A program made the translations under genes and the position numbers. A stretch of 64,000 bases of DNA from positions 33,617-97,616 of the forward strand of contig NZ_STGK01000017.1 of assembly GCF_004919105.1 (NCBI RefSeq), given 5' to 3'. This stretch comes from Nocardioides sp. GY 10113 (GTDB lineage Bacteria; Actinomycetota; Actinomycetes; Propionibacteriales; Nocardioidaceae). Shown here piece by piece: positions 50,143-59,900 of the stretch; position 1 is the first letter of the stretch, and each line of letters starts with the position of its first letter. The notes under the pieces were generated by a model. It was given only the letters and a program-made list of their open reading frames with translations. It made no database searches and was not told where the DNA came from.

Positions 50143-51393
50143 ATGACGACCTCCCTCGACCCGGGCGCCGGGACCGCGGGCCACGACCCGGCACCGACCA
50201 GCACGCTGCGCGTCGCCGTCGTGGGTGTGGGGAAGATGGGACTCTCGCATCTCGCGATCCTCGGCGCGCACCCGAGGGTCTCGATCGAGGTCGTGTGTGA
50301 CTCGAACGGCTATGTCCTCGATGTGCTCGGCACCCACACCGGGATGCGGTCGGCGACGGACTACGCGTCGATGCTGGACTCGGTGGAGCTGGATGCGGTG
50401 GTCATCGCCACACCGACCAAAGCGCACTACCCGATGGTCCGCGCCGCCCTGGAACGCGGGCTGCACGTCTTCTGCGAGAAGCCCCTGACGCTGTCGGCCG
50501 GCCAGTCCGAGGAGCTCGCCGCCCTCGCCGCGGAGCGCGGCCTGACCAGCCAGGTCGGGTATCACAACCGGTTCGTCGCGGCCTTCGCCGAAGCCGCCCG
50601 ACTGGTGGCCGAGGGAGCGATCGGCACGGTGCACCACGCCCTCGCCGAGGCCTACGGCCCGGTGGTCCTCAAGCCGCGCGGCGGCACCTGGCGCTCCCGA
50701 CGCTCGGAGGGCGGTGGCTGCCTCTACGACTACGCCGCCCACCCGCTCGACCTCCTCACCTGGTTCCTGGGCGAGCCCACCGGCGTACGCGGGACGACGC
50801 TCGGCCGGATCTTCTCGGCGGACACCGAGGACGAGGTCTACGCCACCTTGGAGTACGCCACCGGAGGCAGTGCGCAGCTGTCGGTGAACTGGTCGGACGA
50901 GTCCTACCGGAAGATGACGACGCGGGTGACCCTGTGGGGCACGCACGGTCGGATCACGGTGGATCGACAGGAGTGCCAGGTCTACCTGCGCGACACCGCG
51001 CCGGTGCCGGACGGCTACCGCGTCGGGTGGAACGTGAAGTACACGACCGAGCTCACCCCCGCGGTGTGGTTCTACGTGCGCGGCGAGGAGTACAGCGCGG
51101 AGCTGGACTACTTCGTCCGCAGCGCGCTCGGCGAGCTCGCGGCCGGCGAGCCCGGGGGGCTCAACTCGTTCGGCTCGGCGGCGGTGGCGGATCGCGTCAT
51201 CGAGATGCTGCTGGCCGACGCGGACGGCGGCATCGGGGCCGGCAGCGCGGCGGGTACGGGGAGTGCTCGGGGTCCGGCAGTGGTAGGTCCGACGCGCGCC
51301 GACCGGCTGCGCGGGCACGGGATGAAGGTTCGAGGCGGAACGCGCCGCGGGCTGGCAAGGATCCGACAATCATGGGGAGCACGAGGACAGTGA
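50143..51393 (+). CDS. Gfo/Idh/MocA-family NAD(P)-dependent oxidoreductase
   Basis: 416 residues. Rossmann motif VAVVGVGKMGLSHLAIL, catalytic EKPL (HVFCEKPLTLSAGQSEEL), and the substrate domain with GYHNRF and YDYAAHPLDLLTWFLG. Such enzymes oxidise or reduce sugar nucleotides or inositol-type rings. The C-terminal 40 residues are basic, with low complexity, and unusual. The next gene begins inside its 3' end (ATG 51372, GTG 51390), so the two proteins are coupled and probably act on the same sugar. Confidence 0.87.
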   Translation: MTTSLDPGAGTAGHDPAPTSTLRVAVVGVGKMGLSHLAILGAHPRVSIEVVCDSNGYVLDVLGTHTGMRSATDYASMLDSVELDAVVIATPTKAHYPMVRAALERGLHVFCEKPLTLSAGQSEELAALAAERGLTSQVGYHNRFVAAFAEAARLVAEGAIGTVHHALAEAYGPVVLKPRGGTWRSRRSEGGGCLYDYAAHPLDLLTWFLGEPTGVRGTTLGRIFSADTEDEVYATLEYATGGSAQLSVNWSDESYRKMTTRVTLWGTHGRITVDRQECQVYLRDTAPVPDGYRVGWNVKYTTELTPAVWFYVRGEEYSAELDYFVRSALGELAAGEPGGLNSFGSAAVADRVIEMLLADADGGIGAGSAAGTGSARGPAVVGPTRADRLRGHGMKVRGGTRRGLARIRQSWGARGQ

Positions 51394-52307
51394 CGATCAG
51401 TATTCATGACCGGGGAGTCATGGACAGACTCCTGTTCGGGGACAACCAGTTCTTCGGGGTCAACCACATGTCCGAGGAGAAGGCGCGCGCCCAGGCGATG
51501 CGCTTCCAGGATCTCGACGCCGTGATGGCGGTGCTCGACGCCGCGTACGACGAGGGCATCCGCACGTTCATGTGCACCACCCACGAGCGCGTCGCTGAGA
51601 TCGTCGCCGTGGTGCGGGCCAACCCGGACCGCTATCCGGAGTTCACCTTCTACCCGTGCATGCCGTACGCGCACAAGTACGCCAACGCCGTGACGGACTA
51701 CGGCATGATCGGCGCCCTGCGCCGGTTCCTGCCGGACGACGGCGTCGTCGCGACGGCGTTCAAGGGCGGGCGCGCGGTGGCGCGCAAGGACGTCGAGAGC
51801 ATGATCACCATGCTGATCGACGCCGAGATGAGCATGTTCCGCGGCGCGAGCACCCCGGTCATCTTCCTGCAGAACGTGATCGTCGACCTGCTGCTCGGCC
51901 TCGGCTTCGACGAGGCGTTCGCGGTCTTCGCCCGCCACGTGCGGGAGAACTACGGGGCCGAGCCCGGGTACATCACGATGAACCTGGTGCGGCTGCTGGA
52001 CGCGCTGGACCGGGTCGGGATCGAGAACCCGATCGTGTGCAGCAACATGAACAAGCTCGAGTTCCGGATGTCCGGGGGCTCGGAGAGCTATCGCAGCGCC
52101 CTGCAGGAGCGCCGTTTCCGGGCGATCGCGATGTCGGTCTTCGCCTCGGGCGCGGTCTCGCCCCGCGAGGCGTTCGAGTGGGTCGCCGACTTCCCGGCGA
52201 TCGAGTCCGTGGTGTTCGGGGCCTCGTCGGCCGCACACATCCGGAGCACCCGCGAGATCGCCGACGAGGTCTGGCCCGCCACCGAGGTGGAGGGGATCGT
52301 CCGATGA
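51372..52307 (+). CDS. Uncharacterised TIM-barrel-like protein (aldo-keto reductase-like end)
   Basis: 311 residues. I do not recognise the family with confidence. LLFGDNQFFGVNHMSEEKAR opens it; alternating helix and strand segments (VLDAAYDEGIRTFMCTTHER, DVESMITMLIDAEMSMFRGA) fit a TIM barrel; the end SVVFGASSAAHIRSTREIAD matches the closing GASSxxHI motif of aldo-keto reductases. The characteristic AKR Asp/Tyr/Lys/His tetrad is not obvious. Start is uncertain: ATG 51372, GTG 51390 (overlapping the previous stop, GTGA) or ATG 51420. It lies between the Gfo/Idh and propeller genes, coupled to both, so a role in a sugar modification is likely. Confidence 0.6.
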   Translation: MGSTRTVTISIHDRGVMDRLLFGDNQFFGVNHMSEEKARAQAMRFQDLDAVMAVLDAAYDEGIRTFMCTTHERVAEIVAVVRANPDRYPEFTFYPCMPYAHKYANAVTDYGMIGALRRFLPDDGVVATAFKGGRAVARKDVESMITMLIDAEMSMFRGASTPVIFLQNVIVDLLLGLGFDEAFAVFARHVRENYGAEPGYITMNLVRLLDALDRVGIENPIVCSNMNKLEFRMSGGSESYRSALQERRFRAIAMSVFASGAVSPREAFEWVADFPAIESVVFGASSAAHIRSTREIADEVWPATEVEGIVR

Positions 52308-53551
52308 CCTCCCTGCTCCGCGCGCCCGCCGGGCGCGCCCGGCTCGCTGCCCTGGTCGCGCTCTGCGTGGCGCTGGTGGTGACCGCCGGTCTCCCTGCCG
52401 ACGCCGCACAGAGCCAGAAGCGGAAGAAGGCCCCGTCCCCGTACGCCCTCGCCACCCCGGCGACGAAGCAGTGGGGCGTCGACGGCCCGGTCTACGCACT
52501 CGCCGTCACCGGCAACATGCTCATCGTCGGCGGTGACTTCACCCACGCGGTCGACGGCCACGGTGGCAAGGTCGCCCGCCGCAACCTCGCCGCCTTCTCG
52601 CTGAAGACCGGCCAGCCGCTCGGCGGCTGGCGGGCAGGTGTCACCGGTCCGGTGTTCGCCCTGGCCGCGACCAAGAACTACGTCTGGGTCGGTGGCTCCT
52701 TCGACAAGGTCGACGGCGTCGAGCGCACCAACGTGGCACGCCTGACCACGTCGGGCGCGAAGGTCGACCCGTCGTTCCAGCTGGCCACGAGCGGCGCCGT
52801 GCGGGCGCTCGCGCGGCGGAGCAGTCGGCTCTTCGTCGGCGGGGACTTCCAGTACGCCGCGCGCACCGCCGACGACCTCTTCACGGTCGAGAGTGCCCAC
52901 GACCGCCTGGTCGCCGTGAACGGCGGCACGGGTGCGGTCGCGACCAACTTCGACGCCTCCGCCGGTGGCACCGTGCGTGCCCTGGACGTCGTCGGCAAGC
53001 GGCTCTACGTCGGCGGCAACTTCCTGGAGCTCAACGGCGCGGTGCGGGCCGGCCTCGGGGCCGTGAGCACCGCCAGCGGAGCGCTCACCGGACCGACGTT
53101 CCGGTTCCCCGGGGTGTCCGGCACGCCGACCGAGGCCATCGTGTTCTCGCTCGACGCCACCAAGAAGCGCGTGGTGGCGGCGGTCGGCGGCGAGGCGACC
53201 TCGGGTGCGGGCAACCAGGTCGTGGCGTGGAACTCCTCCACCGGCAACCCGAAGTGGCGGGTCCAGTTCGGTGGCGACGGCCAGGCGGTCAAGGTCGCGC
53301 GCGGCATCGTCTACGTCGGCTTCCACCGTGCCTACCAGGGCAACGACAAGCTGCGGCTGTTGGCGGTCAAGCTGAGCACCGGCGCCATCCGCAAGGCCTT
53401 CCAGCCGAAGTTCAACGGCTTCTGGGGCGTGCGTGCGATCGCCGCCTCCCAGCGCGGCATCGTCGCCGGCGGTCAGTTCACGCGGATCAACGGCAAGGCG
53501 CACCCACGCGTCGCGCTCTTCCCGTACCCCCAGGCCACCACGGCGAAGTAG
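52304..53551 (+). CDS. Secreted beta-propeller protein (delta-60-like repeats)
   Basis: 415 residues. Signal peptide RLAALVALCVALVVTAGLPA with cleavage likely after ADA. The mature protein is a series of about 40-residue repeats each ending in VGG-type strands: VYALAVTGNMLIVGGDFTHA, VFALAATKNYVWVGGSFDKV, VRALARRSSRLFVGGDFQYA, VRALDVVGKRLYVGGNFLEL. These are the blades of a propeller of the kind found in delta-60-repeat proteins. The ATG overlaps the previous stop (ATGA). Co-transcribed with sugar genes, so it may bind polysaccharide outside the cell. Confidence 0.8.
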   Translation: MTSLLRAPAGRARLAALVALCVALVVTAGLPADAAQSQKRKKAPSPYALATPATKQWGVDGPVYALAVTGNMLIVGGDFTHAVDGHGGKVARRNLAAFSLKTGQPLGGWRAGVTGPVFALAATKNYVWVGGSFDKVDGVERTNVARLTTSGAKVDPSFQLATSGAVRALARRSSRLFVGGDFQYAARTADDLFTVESAHDRLVAVNGGTGAVATNFDASAGGTVRALDVVGKRLYVGGNFLELNGAVRAGLGAVSTASGALTGPTFRFPGVSGTPTEAIVFSLDATKKRVVAAVGGEATSGAGNQVVAWNSSTGNPKWRVQFGGDGQAVKVARGIVYVGFHRAYQGNDKLRLLAVKLSTGAIRKAFQPKFNGFWGVRAIAASQRGIVAGGQFTRINGKAHPRVALFPYPQATTAK

Positions 53552-53577
53552 TAGCGGCGCTCGCTCGAGGGAGGGAT

Positions 53578-53595
53578 GGGGAGCTCGGGCTCCCC
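53578..53595 (+). other. Hairpin before the first sulfotransferase gene
   Basis: A perfect 7-bp GC stem (GGGGAGC-tcgg-GCTCCCC) lies eight bases before the ATG at 53604, where a ribosome site would be expected. It could weaken the downstream translation start or act as a weak terminator after the propeller gene. Confidence 0.45.
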
Positions 53596-53603
53596 GGAAT
53601 CGG

Positions 53604-54494
53604 ATGACACAGTTGACGGATCTGAAAGAGCGCATGCCGCGAGGGGCGATGGACCTCGCGAACTGGGCGACCCGACGGTGGGGCGTGGCGACCTCGTCCC
53701 GGCGCGGGTTGCCGGACTTCCTGGTGATCGGCACCAAGCGGGGCGGCACGACGTCGCTGTTCAACTACCTGCTGATGCATCCCGGTGTGCTCGGGCTCTA
53801 CCCGCAGGTGAGGGGACGCAAGAGCACCGACTACTTCTACCGGAACCTGCACCTGGGTGAGCCCTGGTACCGGTCGCACTTCCACTCGGAGACCCACCTC
53901 GAGCGGGCCGCGCGGCAGCTGGGCTACCGTCCGGTCTGCGGGGAGGCCTCGCCCTTCTACATGTGGGACGAGCGGGTCCCGCCGCGGGTGCGCGAGCTGG
54001 CACCCTCGGTGAAGGCGATCGCGCTGGTCCGCGATCCCGTCGAGCGCGCCTGGTCGCACTACCAGGAGCGGGTCCAGAACGGCGTGGAGCCGCTCTCGTT
54101 CCCCGAGGCGCTCGCGGCCGAGTCGCGGCGTACCGGTGGGGAGCCGGAGCGGATGCGTCGGGATCCGAGCTACCACAGCGACGCGTGGGACTGGTACCCC
54201 TATCGCCAGCGGGGCGTCTACCTGCCCCAGCTGCAGACGTGGACGGAGAGCTTCCCGCGCGACCAGCTGATGGTGGTCAGGAGCGAGGACATGTACACCG
54301 ACGTCCAAGGTGTCTTCGACGAGGTGTGCGCCTTCCTCGGGATCCCGAGCGTCGCCCTGCCCACCCGCAAGACGTTCAACGCCAGCGCCCGCGGTGCCAT
54401 GCCGGAGGCCGTGCGCGAGGAGCTGACCGAGTTCTACCGCCCGCACAACGCGGCGCTCGAGGCGTACCTCGGCCGCAGCCTCGGCTGGTCGTGA
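53604..54494 (+). CDS. Sulfotransferase
   Basis: 296 residues. PAPS-dependent sulfotransferase fold: 5'-phosphosulfate loop PDFLVIGTKRGGTTSLFNYL around residue 40 and 3'-phosphate motif LVRDPVERAWSHYQE near residue 140. The region CGEASPFYMWDERVPPRVRE and the C-terminal RKTFNASARGAM are typical of carbohydrate/heparan-type sulfotransferases. It would move sulfate from PAPS onto a hydroxyl of a sugar or lipid. The stop overlaps the ATG of the kinase gene by one base. No PAPS-forming gene is in the window. Confidence 0.88.
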   Translation: MTQLTDLKERMPRGAMDLANWATRRWGVATSSRRGLPDFLVIGTKRGGTTSLFNYLLMHPGVLGLYPQVRGRKSTDYFYRNLHLGEPWYRSHFHSETHLERAARQLGYRPVCGEASPFYMWDERVPPRVRELAPSVKAIALVRDPVERAWSHYQERVQNGVEPLSFPEALAAESRRTGGEPERMRRDPSYHSDAWDWYPYRQRGVYLPQLQTWTESFPRDQLMVVRSEDMYTDVQGVFDEVCAFLGIPSVALPTRKTFNASARGAMPEAVREELTEFYRPHNAALEAYLGRSLGWS

Positions 54495-55783
54495 TGGTCG
54501 GCCCGCACCCCCTCGACCACGTCGTCGAGCAGCTGTGGGGTCCGGCCTTCGAGCGCTCGGCGGCGCTGCGGGCGATCGTCGACCCGAGCCCGGACGCCGA
54601 TTGGGAGACGGTCGAGTCGTACTGGCTGGTGCCGCGGGAGACCTCCGCGCAGCTGCTGGTCCCGCGCGGCCCGCGGGCGGTGACCAGCCGGGCGCTCACC
54701 AACTACCGGCGACTGCGCACACCGACCACCAACGCGGTGAGGTTCGCGCTCGGCGCGGCGGCGCGCGCGGGGCTGCCGCTGGCCGCGTCCTCGGTGCACG
54801 TCCAGGTACGCCGTGACGCCCCGCCCGGCACCGCCGACCTGCTCCCGCTCGCGCACGTGAGCCGGGCGCTCGGCACCGAGGTCTACGCAGCCACCGGCAT
54901 CCGGACCAGCGACAACCGCAAGACGATGCTGCACCTGGTGGACGGGCGGGGCGAGCCCGTCGGCTACGCCAAGCTCGGCTGGGACGCGACGACGGACCAC
55001 CTCGTGGCCACCGAGGGTGAGGTGCTGGGTGAGATCGGCGGTCGGCCAGGCGCGGCACGCGCGCCGCGGGTGCTCGCCCGCCTGGACTACCACGGCCACC
55101 CGGTCACCGTGACCGAGCCGCTGCCGGCCGATGCGTGGGGATCGTTGACCCGCGTGCCGGCGCCGACCTCGGAGGAGCTCTACGCGCTGGCGCCCGTCGT
55201 GCGCCTCGCGCCGCTCGCGCACACCGGGCAGTTCCGGGCGGTGCGCGGTCGACTGGACCTGGCGGCCCGCTCGGGGCCGGTGCGCGCGCTCGCGGAGCAG
55301 GCGCTGGCGCTTGCCGCCGCCCTGGCCCGGCTCCGGTCGCCGGTGCCGGTGACCACGCTGTGGCACGGTGACCTGGCGCCGTGGAACCGGGCCCGGGACG
55401 GCGCGGGTCAGCTCTGGATCTGGGACTGGGAGAACGCGGAGCCGGACGCGGTGGCGGGCCTGGACGCCCTCCACTGGGCGTTCTCCGAGGCCCGGCTGGT
55501 GGCGCCCGACGTCCATCGGATCTCGCTGGCGGACTGCCTGGCGCGCGCCGAGCACCACCTGGTCGCGGCGGGGGTCGCGGCCGACGACAGAGCGGCGGTG
55601 GCGGCGCTCTACGCGCTGGTCACGGTCGAGCGTGCGTGCACCATCGCCCGCAATGCCGGCACCTGGGAGACCGCCTTCATCGCTCCCGACGGGCTCGCCC
55701 ACCTGCTGCACCAGGGCACCCGGCTCCTCGACCTCGGGGAGCGCGAGCGCGCCTCGGAACCGCCACTGACGGAGGCCTCATGA
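54494..55783 (+). CDS. APH-fold small-molecule kinase
   Basis: 429 residues. The C-terminal half has the aminoglycoside-phosphotransferase/choline-kinase signature: WHGDLAPWN with His291, Asp293 and Asn298, and IWDWENAEP with Asp311 as metal ligand. The N-terminal half (about 200 residues) includes the lobe with YAATGIRTSDNRKTMLHLVD and LGWDATTDHLVATEGEV. It probably phosphorylates a sugar or an intermediate; antibiotic resistance is not indicated. It is coupled on both sides (TGATG overlap with the first sulfotransferase, ATGA with the second), so a joint pathway is likely. Confidence 0.75.
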   Translation: MVGPHPLDHVVEQLWGPAFERSAALRAIVDPSPDADWETVESYWLVPRETSAQLLVPRGPRAVTSRALTNYRRLRTPTTNAVRFALGAAARAGLPLAASSVHVQVRRDAPPGTADLLPLAHVSRALGTEVYAATGIRTSDNRKTMLHLVDGRGEPVGYAKLGWDATTDHLVATEGEVLGEIGGRPGAARAPRVLARLDYHGHPVTVTEPLPADAWGSLTRVPAPTSEELYALAPVVRLAPLAHTGQFRAVRGRLDLAARSGPVRALAEQALALAAALARLRSPVPVTTLWHGDLAPWNRARDGAGQLWIWDWENAEPDAVAGLDALHWAFSEARLVAPDVHRISLADCLARAEHHLVAAGVAADDRAAVAALYALVTVERACTIARNAGTWETAFIAPDGLAHLLHQGTRLLDLGERERASEPPLTEAS

Positions 55784-56739
55784 GCAGCAACGACCAGTCG
55801 CCAGCACGCAGCGGGAGCCCCAGCCGCCTCGACGACGGGATGCCGTCCTTCGCGGTGATCGGCGCGCAGAAGTCGGCGTCGACGTTCCTCCAGGACCAGA
55901 TGAGCCTGCACCCGGAGATCGAGATTCCCGACGGCGAGGTCCGGCACTTCGAGGACCCGTTCTACTCCGCCGGCGAGGTGGCCCGGCTCCCCGAGCTGTT
56001 CGAGCGACCCGCCGCGACGACCGTGCGCGGGATCAAGCGACCCGACTACCTCGGACGCCCCGAGATCCCGGCGCGCATCCAGGCCGCGATGCCCGATGCG
56101 AGGCTGCTCGTGGTGCTGCGGGACCCGATCGCCCGTGCCGTGTCCAGCTACTTCCACTTCGCCCGGCACGGCTTCGTGCCGCTGCTCCCGATCGACGACG
56201 CCGTCCAGGCGCTGATGAGCGGGGCGTGGGAGAGCGACTACCCCCGCGCGCCCGAGGTGCTGACCTTCGGTCGGTACGGCGAGCACCTGGAGCGCTATCT
56301 CGGCCTGTTCCCGGCCGAGCAGATGATGGTCTTCGAGCAGGTGCACCTGATCCGGCGCTCGCCGGAGGCGCTGCGGGCGGCGTTCGAGTTCGTCGGCGTC
56401 GATCCGGAGTGGCGGCTGCCCGAGGGGGAGCTGCGGGTCTCGAACAAGGGTGTCTACTCGCTGCCTCGGCTGCGGCTGCTCCGCACGAAGAACCGGACGC
56501 GGTTCACCTACACCGAGTCGATGGACCGTCGCTATCCGCGGCGGATGACCCCCTGGGGCTGGACCTACAACGCCTCGGTCGTGGGTCTCGACCGGCTGGT
56601 GCTCAGCCACTTCGACTCCGGTCGTCCGCCGGAGCTGGCGGTCGAGACCCGTGCGGCGCTCGAGGAGTACTACGCGTCGGACCGCGACGTGCTGCGGCGC
56701 CTGCTGCCTTGCTGGGGCGTGGAGCCGGACTGGCTGTGA
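55780..56739 (+). CDS. Second sulfotransferase
   Basis: 319 residues. PSB loop FAVIGAQKSASTFLQDQMSL near residue 24, 3'-phosphate motif VVLRDPIARAVSSYFHFA near residue 110, and a C-terminal basic stretch RKNRTRFTYTESMDRR-like region (LLRTKNRTRFTYTESMDRR). Less than 30% similar by eye to the first sulfotransferase, so the two probably modify different positions. The ATG overlaps the kinase stop (ATGA) behind GGAGG. Its closest look-alikes are chondroitin/heparan-type sulfotransferases of bacterial polysaccharide loci. Confidence 0.88.
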   Translation: MSSNDQSPARSGSPSRLDDGMPSFAVIGAQKSASTFLQDQMSLHPEIEIPDGEVRHFEDPFYSAGEVARLPELFERPAATTVRGIKRPDYLGRPEIPARIQAAMPDARLLVVLRDPIARAVSSYFHFARHGFVPLLPIDDAVQALMSGAWESDYPRAPEVLTFGRYGEHLERYLGLFPAEQMMVFEQVHLIRRSPEALRAAFEFVGVDPEWRLPEGELRVSNKGVYSLPRLRLLRTKNRTRFTYTESMDRRYPRRMTPWGWTYNASVVGLDRLVLSHFDSGRPPELAVETRAALEEYYASDRDVLRRLLPCWGVEPDWL

Positions 56740-56919
56740 GGCGCGCGGGCGCCGTTGCCGTGGCCGTCGGAGGCCGCACGTGCCCCACATTGGTGATGTC
56801 TGCACAGTTCGCACGGTGCAGGTCGTCGCACCGACGTTACGTTCCTGTGCCGCTCCCGGCCCGTCCCGGACGTGCGTGGGTGGGGCGGTGACAGCGTTGT
56901 TCTACGGGGGAGTTTGACC

Positions 56920-59900
56920 ATGCGCGGAGTGCGCCCGATCGTCCTGTTGTGCCTGCTGGCGTCGGCGCTGGTGCTGCCGGTCGTCACCAGCCAGCTGGCC
57001 CCCGCGGCGGCCGCCGTGCTGCGGCTCGGCGCGTCCGCGGACACCGCCGCCGGCTCCTGCTGGGAGATCAAGCAGGCGCAGCCGTCGTCCACCGACGGCG
57101 CCTACTGGCTGCTGACCCCCGCGATGGTCGAGCCGCAGCGGTTCTACTGCGACATGACGACGGACGGCGGCGGCTGGGTACTGGTCGGCCAGGGCCGTGA
57201 GGGCTGGACGATCGACTACGACGGCAAGGGCGACGCGGCGGGCCTGCTGGAACCGTCCGCCCTCGCGCTGACCAGCACCGTCCAGCTGCCCAGCAGGACG
57301 GTCCGGGCGCTGATGAACGGCGGCCGGGTGGACGCGCTCGACGACGGCGTCCGCCTGCGGCGTGCGACCACCACCTCCGGCTCGTCGTACCAGGAGGTGC
57401 GGGTCCGGTACGCCAAGTGGCCCGGCTGGACCTGGACCTTCGGCGCGGAGAACCCGGTCTCGACCTGGACGGTCGGCGGCAGGTCCGGCAGCGGCGGTAC
57501 CTCGGCCTCCTTCGGCACCGGGAGCGGCCAGAACCTCGTCTACAACACCGCCGTCGAGGCCAACACCTACCGGCGCGGCTTCGGCTACGGCAGCTCGGTC
57601 GGCGGCTCCAGCAGTGACTCGTCCTACCTGTGGTCGGCGTCCAGCTCCGGGTACGCGCTGCCGCAGACGCAGGTCTTCGTCCGGCCGAAGGTCCTCTCCA
57701 GCGACGCCGCCTTCACCGCGATCGGCGACGCGGGCCTGGCCGGTTGGTCCCAGCAGAGCCTGCCGAGCTCGCGGGCGCTCGCCTCACCGTGGGGCGTCTC
57801 GGGTCTGGCCGGCGACACCGAGACCGAGGGCAACGTCGAGGTCCAGGCGTTCACCCAGTCCGGCTCCACCATGTACGTCGGCGGCAACTTCCGCTACGTC
57901 CAGCGGGACGCCGCGGGGACGGGGCGGGTCAGCCAGCCGTTCCTGGCGGCCTTCGACGTGGCCACCGGTGAGTGGGTGCAGAGCTTCCGGCCGACCCTCG
58001 ACGAGCAGGTGCACGACCTCGCGACGCTGCCGAGCGGCGCCGTGGTCGCCGCCGGCGAGTTCACCTCGGTCAACGGGCAGCCGGCGACGGGCATCGTCGC
58101 CCTCGACCCCGTCACCGGCGCGATCGACGGCTCGTGGAACGTGACCCTCGAGAACCGGCTCACCAACGGCGACTTCCGCGTCAACGCACTGACCGTGGCG
58201 GGCGACTGGCTCTACATCGCCGGGGCCGTGACCCACTACGCGGGCGGCACCCGGAGCGCGTTCGTCTACTCCCGTGGCCTGGGCCGGGTCGCGGTGACCG
58301 ACGGCACGCCCGACGTCGACTGGCGGCCGACGTTCAACGCGACGGTGACCGATGTCTCCGTCTCCCCGGACGGGGGCACGGCGTACGCCACCGGCTACTT
58401 CACCCGGGCCAACAGCAACAACGTCGTGTCGATCAAGGCCGCGGCGGTCTCGACGGCCGCCGGCGCCACCGCCCGCGCGTGGTCGCCGACCTGGAGCAAC
58501 TCCAACAACTACCAGCGGTCCGTCGACGCGGTCGGCAACAAGGTGTGGGTCGGCGGCTCCGAGCACTCGCTGTTCCAGTTCGACCCCACGACCCTGAACC
58601 GCACCATGGGCGACATCGCCAAGCCGCACGGCGACATCCAGGCGATCGGGCACCTCGACAACGCGGTCTTCGCGGGGTGTCACTGCGACGACTGGTCGTA
58701 CCACGATGCCTACACCTGGTCGACCCTGAACTCCGGGTGGACCGGTGCCGACGCGCTGAGGTGGCTCGGCGCCTGGGACGCCACCACCGGCGATCGGCTG
58801 CCGTCCTTCACGCCGAACCTGGAGATGCGCTCGGGCACCGGCATCTGGGCGATCACGCCCGACGACACCGGCGTGCTCTGGGCGGGCGGCGACGTCGTCG
58901 CGGCGGCGACCAGCACGCAGGCCGCGGCGTTCGCCGGTGGCTTCGTTCGGTTCCCGAAGCGGGACTCCACCGCGCCGACGGCGCCGTCCGCGCTGACGGT
59001 GTCCGGCACCACCTCCACGACCGCGACGCTGTCCTGGTCCGGGTCCACCGACGCCGGCGGCGGCGTCCGGTACGTCGTGCTGCGGGACGACCGTCCGATC
59101 GCGGCGACCACGGGCAACATCACCGCGATCACGGTGCCGCTCGGTGGCGCCAACCGCTACTTCGTCCGTGCCGTCGACCGGGCGGGCAACTACTCGGCGA
59201 CCACCTCGGTGGTGGCCGTCGAAGGCGGCCACACCCCGCCGACCGCGTCGTTCTCGGCCTCGACCAGCGGCGCCACCGTGCAGGTCGACGGCTCGGCCTC
59301 GGCGGCGACGGACGCCACGATCACCGACTACCTGTGGGACTTCGGCGACGGCGGCGGCGCGCGTGGCGCCACCACGCAGCACACCTACGTCACGGGCGGG
59401 ACCTACGTCGTCACCCTCACCGTGACGGACTCGACGGGTGCGACAGGGTCGAGCTCGAGCACCGTCACGGTCACGGCCGGAGGGCCGCCCGGCGCGGGGC
59501 CGGACGACCCGTACGGCAACCTGGTGTACTCGATGAACCCGTCGCACTACTACCGGCTGGGGGAGAGCAGCGGCAGCACCGCCAAGGACGCCGGGCCCGC
59601 CGGCGCCGACGGCACGTACGTCGGCAGCCTGACCAAGGGCGCCGCGGGCGCGCTCGCCGGGACCACCGACACCGCGGTCAGCAGCAGCTGGTTCACGGGA
59701 GGCTTCGTCGCCTCTCCGCAGCTGACCTCCGCGCCGGACACGTTCTCCCTGGCGATCTGGGTGAGGACCACGTCCTCCCTGGGCGGCCGGTTGATCGGCT
59801 ACAGCAGCTCGAACTCGGGCGGCTCGAGCAACTACGACCGGATGCTCTACCTGCGCAGCGACGGCACGGTGGTGTTCGGCGCCTACTCGGGCTCGGAGCA

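Noticed and set aside
54494..55783. Aminoglycoside resistance gene
   Set aside because: It shares only the APH fold motifs; its coupling to sulfotransferases points to sugar metabolism.
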